From: Streptomyces olivochromogenes
GTDB lineage: Bacteria; Actinomycetota; Actinomycetes; Streptomycetales; Streptomycetaceae
Direction of reading: 5' to 3'
DNA length: 64,000 nucleotides
Assembly: GCF_021538895.1 (NCBI RefSeq)
Contig: NZ_JADDRL010000029.1
Location: 1 to 64,000, forward strand
Below are positions 59,286 through 64,000 of this stretch, in pieces (position 1 is the first letter of the stretch; the number at the start of each line of letters is the position of its first letter). Below the pieces are notes generated by a model. It was not told the DNA's origin. It saw only the letters and a list, made by a program, of their open reading frames with translations, and searched no databases. The position numbers and the translations under genes were made by a program.

Positions 59286-59461
59286 GCCGTTTCCGCATAA
59301 CGCCCGACGGGCTTCGCCGTTTTCGCGGTACGGCCGGCTTTGGCGCGAAATCAATTTCGGGCACACGTGTGACGCGCCCGCCAAAATTCCGGACGCACGA
59401 CAATCAGGGCAGCGGAAATTCACCGCCGTCGAATGGCCCCTCTTTGTATACGGCGCCCGTG

Positions 59462-60157
59462 TTAAAGCCGCAGACCCGACATGTTTACGGGATGTTGCGA
59501 AGTCCTCACGCGGTCCGGGCGATCGGCGCCGCCGGAAAAACGCAGCCGGTGCGCGGTCGTCACCCGCTCGGTGTGCAGCGCCGTGATCGCCCGCGCGCGC
59601 TCGCCGTCGCCGCGCGCCACCGCGTCCACGATGGCGCCGTGCTCGGCCCAGGAGTCCACGGGGCTGGCGGGCGCCTCCACCGTGTACATCCAGGCGATCT
59701 TGTGCCGCAGCTGGGTGAGCACGGAGACCAGGGCCTGGCTGCCGGAGGCCTGGGCGAGCGTCTCGTGGAACCAGCCCCCCAGGGAGCGCAGGTCGTCGCT
59801 GCTGCCCCGCCGGGCCCGGTCCTGGCCCAGCCTGACCAGCCCGCGCAGCACCTTGAGGTGCGCCTCGGTGCGCCGCTGGGCGGCCCGGGAGGCGCCGAGC
59901 GGCTCCAGGAGCAGGCGCATCTCCAGCAGGTCGGCGGCCTCCTGCTCGGTCGGTTCCGCCACGCACGCGCCCGCGTGCCGCCGGGTCACCACGAAGCCCT
60001 CCGCCTCCAGGGTGCGCAGGGCCTCGCGGACGGGGACGCGGGAGACGCCGTAGCGGCGGGCGAGGACTTCCTCGGTCAGCCGGCCGCCGCGCTCGTAGAC
60101 ACCGGCCACGATGTCGTCCCGGATCGCCGTGCATACCGAGTGCGCCGGAATGCGCAT
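59462..60157 (-). CDS. GntR/FadR-family (FCD) transcriptional regulator
   Basis: 231 aa, ATG 60157. Winged HTH: AIRDDIVAGVYERGGRLTEE, RYGVSRVPVREALRTLEAEG. The C-terminal all-helical FCD domain has the His/Asp metal-ligand pattern (MRLLLEPLGA, GWFHETLAQASG, HGAIVDAVARGDGERA). The ligand is probably an organic acid, but unknown. It lies alone, convergent with ptsH. Confidence 0.9.
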   Translation of the reverse strand: MRIPAHSVCTAIRDDIVAGVYERGGRLTEEVLARRYGVSRVPVREALRTLEAEGFVVTRRHAGACVAEPTEQEAADLLEMRLLLEPLGASRAAQRRTEAHLKVLRGLVRLGQDRARRGSSDDLRSLGGWFHETLAQASGSQALVSVLTQLRHKIAWMYTVEAPASPVDSWAEHGAIVDAVARGDGERARAITALHTERVTTAHRLRFSGGADRPDRVRTSQHPVNMSGLRL

Positions 60158-60295
60158 GACCGACCTCCGCCTTAATCCCCGTGAAACGTCTCCGATTGAC
60201 GTGTGTTCGTGACTCTATTGCAATGGCCGGGAATTTCCGACGGCGGGCCGGAATCCATGGATATTTTTTGGACACGGGGGCGTCCGAAACGGCGA

Positions 60296-60321
60296 AAGCC
60301 CCGGCTCGTGAGCCGGGGCTT
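60296..60321 (-). terminator. Terminator of the M23 peptidase gene
   Basis: AAGCCCCGGCT-CGTG-AGCCGGGGCTT, a perfect 11-bp stem, 46 nt after the peptidase stop and followed by a short TTTC. Confidence 0.82.
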
Positions 60322-60366
60322 CGTGACGCGCTGTGCCGCGCCGTCGGACGTGTGCGCCGTTCTGCG

Positions 60367-61143
60367 TCAGACGTTCACGCCGTGATTGCGGAGGTAGGCC
60401 ACGGGGTCGATGTCGGAGCCGTACTCGGAGGTGGTCCGGGCCTCGAAGTGGAGGTGCGGCCCGGTGACGTTGCCGGTCGCCCCGGAGAGGCCGATCTGCT
60501 GGCCCGGGGTGACCTTCTGGCCCACCGACACTCCGATGGACGACAGGTGGCCGTACTGGGTGTACATGCCGTCGGCCATGCGGATCACGATCTGGTTGCC
60601 GTACGACCCGCCCCAGCCGGTCGAGACGACCGTGCCGGTGCCGACCGCGTGCACGACGGTGCCGCTGGCGGCGTGGAAGTCGATGCCCGTGTGGGAACCG
60701 GAGGACCACAGGGAGCCGCCGGTCTTGTACCCGGTGGAGACGTACGAGTGGGCGATCGGCGCCACGAAGGCGTTGAGCCGCTTGCGCTCGGCCTCGCGGG
60801 CGGCGCGCTCCTTGGCCTCGCGCTCCTTCTTGGCGAGCTCGGCGGCCTTCTTCGCCTGCTCGGCGGCCTTCTTGCGCGCGGCCTGCTCGGCGGCCTTCTG
60901 CAAGGCGGCCTGCTCCTGGGCGGCGGCCTGGGCGTCGATCTGCTCGGCGACCGAGTCGCCCATGCTGACGACCGGGGTGAGGCCGGTGTCCTCCACGGAG
61001 GGCTCGGCGGCGAGGGCCGGAGTGGCCGCGACGGTGGCGATGACGCCGGTGGTGGCGAGGGCCGCGACGCCTGCGGCGCGGGCGGTGGTGCGGTGCATCC
61101 GGCTCGGGCGACGGTGCTTCCCGGTGGCGCGGGTGAACGCCAT
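60367..61143 (-). CDS. Secreted M23 (LytM) peptidoglycan endopeptidase with coiled coil
   Basis: 258 aa. Long Sec signal (residues ~20-47, ending ALAAEP), a 55-residue Ala/Lys/Glu coiled coil (70-125), then the M23 domain with zinc ligands in SHTGIDFH and GPHLHFEA plus YGHLS. It cleaves peptide cross-links in the cell wall. Translation or transcription is probably controlled by the c-di-AMP riboswitch in its leader, as for other Streptomyces wall hydrolases. Confidence 0.93.
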   Translation of the reverse strand: MAFTRATGKHRRPSRMHRTTARAAGVAALATTGVIATVAATPALAAEPSVEDTGLTPVVSMGDSVAEQIDAQAAAQEQAALQKAAEQAARKKAAEQAKKAAELAKKEREAKERAAREAERKRLNAFVAPIAHSYVSTGYKTGGSLWSSGSHTGIDFHAASGTVVHAVGTGTVVSTGWGGSYGNQIVIRMADGMYTQYGHLSSIGVSVGQKVTPGQQIGLSGATGNVTGPHLHFEARTTSEYGSDIDPVAYLRNHGVNV

Positions 61144-61176
61144 GAAGTGGTGGGTCCTTTCCTTCCTTCTCGCCTA

Positions 61177-61320
61177 CCGGGTTAGCTGACGGGTTCGGAG
61201 CAGGAAGGTCTCCTACGGACCCCCTCGCGGCGCGCGGGCGTCCGATTCACCCCAGGGACTACGGTGGGTCCCCGGCTCCCCTGGCTCGCGCCGTACGGGG
61301 ACTCGGCGATGGCTGCCCGG
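61177..61320 (-). promoter_or_regulatory. ydaO-type c-di-AMP riboswitch
   Basis: On the minus strand the leader reads CCGGGCAGCCATCGCCGAGT, then AGCCGGGGACCCAC, GGGGTGAATCGG, GTAGGAGACCTTCC, and CGAACCCGTCAGCTAACCCGG. These are the conserved blocks of the ydaO motif in the right order. The outer CCGGG/CCCGG arms form P1 (61316-61320 with 61177-61181). It ends about 35 nt before the M23 start codon. c-di-AMP binding would shut off wall-hydrolase expression. Confidence 0.88.
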
Positions 61321-61474
61321 TGCCGCGGGTGCGGCGTCCAGCTGAACGAACAGCCCGGTTGACGCTAAGGGCGCCCGCTTCCAATCCCCAAACGGATCCG
61401 GGTCTTTGTAGCGCATCCCACAGGGCAGACAGGCAACCTCCGTACCAATTCGGACATCTGAGGTGAACAGGAAA

Positions 61475-61506
61475 GGGCCCTGGCGACCCGTCGGTCACCA
61501 GGGCCC
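61475..61506 (-). terminator. Terminator of the M16 operon
   Basis: GGGCCCTGGCGACC / GGTCACCAGGGCCC around CGTC, 13 nt after the M16 stop, then TTTCCTGTT on that strand. Confidence 0.8.
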
Positions 61507-61519
61507 CACGCGCGCGTGC

Positions 61520-62905
61520 CTACTCGGCCGCGACGACGGTGACTTCGCCGATGCCGAGGGCCTCCACGGGCTCCTTGATCTGAGCCGCGTCACCGACGAG
61601 GACGGTGACCAGCCGGTCCACCGGGAACGCGTTCACGACCGCCGCGGTCGCCTCCACGGTGCCGGTGGCGGCGAGCCGCTGGTACATCGTCGCCTGGAAG
61701 TCGTCCGGCAGGTACTGCTCGACCTGGTCGGCCAGCGTGCTCGCGACGGCCGCCGCGGTCTCATACTTCAGCGGCGCCACGCCGACGAGGTTCTGCACGG
61801 CGACGTCGCGCTCGGCGTCGGTCAGGCCCTCCTCGGCGAGCGTGCGCAGCACCGTCCACAGGTCCTGCAGCGCCGGACCGGTGTTCGGGGTGTCCACGGA
61901 GCCGCTGATGGCGAGCATGGAGATGCCGCTGTCGGGCGCGGACCTGAGGACCTGCCCGAAGGAGCGCACCCCGTAGGTGTAGCCCTTCTCCTCGCGCAGG
62001 ACGCGGTCCAGGCGGGAGGTGAGGGTGCCGCCGAGGCAGTACGTGCCGAGCACCTGGGCCGGCCACACGCGGTCGTGTCGGTCGGCGCCGACGCGACCGA
62101 TCAGCAGCTGCGTCTGGACGGCTCCGGGGCGGTCCACGATGACGACCCTGCCGGTGTCGTTCGCGGTCACCGACGGCACGGGCCGCGGCTGGGCCGAGGT
62201 GCCGCTCCAGGCGCCCAGGGTCTCGCCGAGGAGCGCGTCCAGGTCGATGCCGGTGAGGTCGCCGACGACCACGGCGGTGGCCGTGGCGGGCCTCACGTGC
62301 CGCTCGTAGAAGCCGCGCACGGCCGCCGCGTCGATCTTCTCGACCGTCTCCTCGGTGCCCTGACGCGGGCGCGACATGCGCGAGGAGGTCGGGAACAGCT
62401 CCTTGGAGAGCTCCTTGGCGGCACGGCGGGACGGGTTCGCCAGCTCGTGCGGGATCTCGTCGAGGCGGTTGCGGACCAGCCGCTCGACCTCGCTGTCGGC
62501 GAACGCGGGCGCCCGCAGCGCGTCGGCGAGCAGGCCGAGCCCCTTGGCCAGGCGGGAGGCCGGGACTTCGAGGCTCAGGCGCACACCCGGGTGGTCCGCG
62601 TGCGCGTCGAGCGTGGCGCCGCAACGCTCCAACTCGGCGGCGTACTCCTCGGCGGAGTGCTTGTCGGTGCCCTCCGAGAAGGCGCGCGCCATGATCGTGG
62701 CGACGCCGTCGAAGCCGGTCGGCTCGGCGTCCAGCGGGGCGTCGAGGAGGACCTCGACGGCGACGACCTGCTGGCCGGGGCGGTGGCAGCGCAGGACGGT
62801 CAGGCCGTTGTCCAGCGTGCCGCGCTCGGGCGCCGGGAAGGCCCACGGCCTGGCCTCGCCCGCCTGGGGCTGCGGGTGGAACTCCATCGCGGCGAGCTCG
62901 CTCAC
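61520..62905 (-). CDS. M16 family protein, non-catalytic partner
   Basis: 461 aa, GTG 62905, overlapping the upstream M16 stop (GTGA). Two M16 half-domains (residues ~25-220 and ~240-455) with LDNGLTVLRCHRPGQQVVAVEVLLD. The zinc motif HxxEH expected near residue 75 is replaced (ARAFSEGTDKHSAEEYAAEL), so it cannot bind catalytic zinc. The R/Y pair of the partner subunit (GGTLTSRLDRVLREEKGYTYGV) is present. It likely forms a heterodimer with the upstream catalytic subunit, as in PqqG-type or mitochondrial processing peptidase pairs. Confidence 0.9.
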   Translation of the reverse strand: MSELAAMEFHPQPQAGEARPWAFPAPERGTLDNGLTVLRCHRPGQQVVAVEVLLDAPLDAEPTGFDGVATIMARAFSEGTDKHSAEEYAAELERCGATLDAHADHPGVRLSLEVPASRLAKGLGLLADALRAPAFADSEVERLVRNRLDEIPHELANPSRRAAKELSKELFPTSSRMSRPRQGTEETVEKIDAAAVRGFYERHVRPATATAVVVGDLTGIDLDALLGETLGAWSGTSAQPRPVPSVTANDTGRVVIVDRPGAVQTQLLIGRVGADRHDRVWPAQVLGTYCLGGTLTSRLDRVLREEKGYTYGVRSFGQVLRSAPDSGISMLAISGSVDTPNTGPALQDLWTVLRTLAEEGLTDAERDVAVQNLVGVAPLKYETAAAVASTLADQVEQYLPDDFQATMYQRLAATGTVEATAAVVNAFPVDRLVTVLVGDAAQIKEPVEALGIGEVTVVAAE

Positions 62906-64000
62906 TTGGCCGTCTCCTCGTTGTCGTCGCCGGCTTCTACGGTGGCCTCGGACTCCGGGTCCTCCGGGAAGTCCTCGTCCTGAGTGTGCTCCGCGGACTC
63001 GGCGGAGAGCGGCTCGTAGACCAGCACGGCGCGGTTGTCCGGGCGCAACCGGGCCTGGGCGACCTCCTGGACCTCCTGCGGGGTCACCGCGAGGACGCGC
63101 TGAACGGCCGTCAGGGCGAGCTGCGGGTCGCCGAACAGGACGGCGTAGCGGCACAGTTCGTCGGCGCGGCCCGCGACCGTGCCGAGCCGGTCCAGCCACT
63201 CGCGCTCCAACTGGGCCTGGGCACGCTCCATCTCCTCGGGCGTGGGGCCCTCCTCGGCGAAGCGGGCGAGCTCCTCGTCGATGGCGGTCTCGATCACCGG
63301 CACCTGGACGTCACCGGAGGTCTTCACGTCCAGCCAGCCCAGGGACGGCGCCCCGGCCAGCCGCAGCATGCCGAAGCCGGCCGCCACGGCCGTACGGTCG
63401 CGCCGTACCAGCCGGTTGTAGAGGCGGGAGGACTCGCCGCCGCCGAAGATGGTGAGCGCCACGTCGGCGGCGTCGGCCTCGCGCGTGCCGTCCTGCGGGA
63501 GCCGGTAGGCGGCCATCAGCGCGCGGGCCGGAACCTCCTCCACGACGACCTCGCGCAGCTGCTCGCCGATGACCTGCGGCAGCGAGCCGTCGCGGGGCGT
63601 CGGCTTGCCGTCGTGGGCGGGGATCGAACCGAAGTACTTCTCGATCCAGGCGAGGGTCTGCTGAGGGTCGATGTCGCCGACCACGGACAGCACCGCGTTG
63701 TTCGGCGCGTAGTACGTGCGGAAGAACTGGCGCGCGTCCTCCAGGGTGGCCGCGTCCAGGTCCGCCATCGAGCCGATCGGCGTGTGGTGGTACGGGTGGC
63801 CCTCCGGGTAGGCGAGGGCGGTCAGCTTCTCGAACGCGGTGCCGTAGGGCACGTTGTCGTAGCGCTGGCGGCGCTCGTTCTTGACGACATCCCGCTGGTT
63901 CTCCATGGACTCGTCGTCCAGGGCGGTGAGCAGGGAGCCCATGCGGTCGGCCTCCAGCCAGAGGGCGAGCTCCAGCTGGTGGGTGGGCATGGTCTCGAAG
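62902..64000 (-). CDS. M16 family zinc peptidase, catalytic subunit (partial, cut by window end)
   Basis: The visible part is the last ~366 residues; the reading frame continues past 64000 (..FETMPTHQLELALWLEADRMG). The HxxEH motif should lie in the missing N-terminus. The downstream zinc-ligand Glu region ENQRDVVKNERRQRYDNVPYG is present and typical of catalytic M16 subunits. The C-terminus is acidic (EDFPEDPESEATVEAGDDNEE). It precedes and overlaps the non-catalytic partner gene. Confidence 0.9.
   Translation of the reverse strand, partial: FETMPTHQLELALWLEADRMGSLLTALDDESMENQRDVVKNERRQRYDNVPYGTAFEKLTALAYPEGHPYHHTPIGSMADLDAATLEDARQFFRTYYAPNNAVLSVVGDIDPQQTLAWIEKYFGSIPAHDGKPTPRDGSLPQVIGEQLREVVVEEVPARALMAAYRLPQDGTREADAADVALTIFGGGESSRLYNRLVRRDRTAVAAGFGMLRLAGAPSLGWLDVKTSGDVQVPVIETAIDEELARFAEEGPTPEEMERAQAQLEREWLDRLGTVAGRADELCRYAVLFGDPQLALTAVQRVLAVTPQEVQEVAQARLRPDNRAVLVYEPLSAESAEHTQDEDFPEDPESEATVEAGDDNEETAK

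Noticed and set aside
1..64000. CRISPR array, tRNA or rRNA genes
   Set aside because: No regularly spaced repeats and no cloverleaf or rRNA-like sequence were seen on either strand.

Overview
The window is high-GC actinobacterial DNA and almost certainly Streptomyces. The evidence is GTG/TTG starts, dense ATGA/GTGA stop-start overlaps, and a block of genes typical of the Streptomyces core: kdpDE, dut, cutRS, ferrochelatase, sepH, thymidine kinase, ptsH, and an M23 peptidase behind a c-di-AMP riboswitch. No tRNA, rRNA or CRISPR array was seen. All identifications come from reading motifs; no database search was run.

Region 1 (1-13.4 kb) is a compact biosynthetic locus. On the minus strand, a tightly coupled operon encodes a fatty acyl-AMP ligase, an acyl-CoA/ACP dehydrogenase, a discrete ACP, a KS-AT-ACP polyketide synthase with a malonyl-type AT, a possible 35-residue peptide, a KASIII-like enzyme, an FkbH-type glyceryl transferase, its ACP and an Sfp-type PPTase. 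Read as a pathway, a fatty acid is activated, desaturated and extended once. The beta-ketoacyl chain is then joined to a glyceryl unit, as in RK-682-type 3-acyl-tetronates. At the left edge lie a second PPTase, a LuxR-type regulator with an upstream sensor-like region, and a divergent small exported peptide that may be its signal.

Region 2 (13.5-19.4 kb) holds a LacI repressor and a divergent Gfo/Idh/MocA oxidoreductase with clear palindromic operators, an erythromycin-esterase-family protein, an 84-bp MITE-like element with CTAG target duplications, a luciferase-like oxidoreductase and a 5'-truncated ABC exporter. Region 3 (19.4-25.6 kb) is an accessory conflict-type island: a small EACC1-like protein, a 1300-residue caspase / SF1 (UPF1-like) helicase fusion with a degenerate nuclease-like tail, and a convergent 'Beta' family protein. 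It is bounded by the broken ABC gene on one side and by degraded DNA on the other.

Region 4 (25.6-64 kb) looks like conserved chromosome. It has a potassium cluster (KimA-like permease, two TrkA/RCK proteins, a 31-residue membrane peptide, and KdpDE without kdpABC), dUTPase and DUF genes, CutRS, inositol monophosphatase, ferrochelatase, an MFS exporter with a sugar-lactone oxidase, SepH, a rhodanese, thymidine kinase, a GNAT / ADP-forming acyl-CoA synthetase fusion, HPr with a DasR-type site, a GntR regulator, the riboswitch-controlled M23 peptidase, and an M16 pair cut by the window end. Notable non-coding items are a pair of inverted ~131-bp palindromic elements beside the monophosphatase gene, a duplicated 3' end of kdpE, and several perfect terminators.
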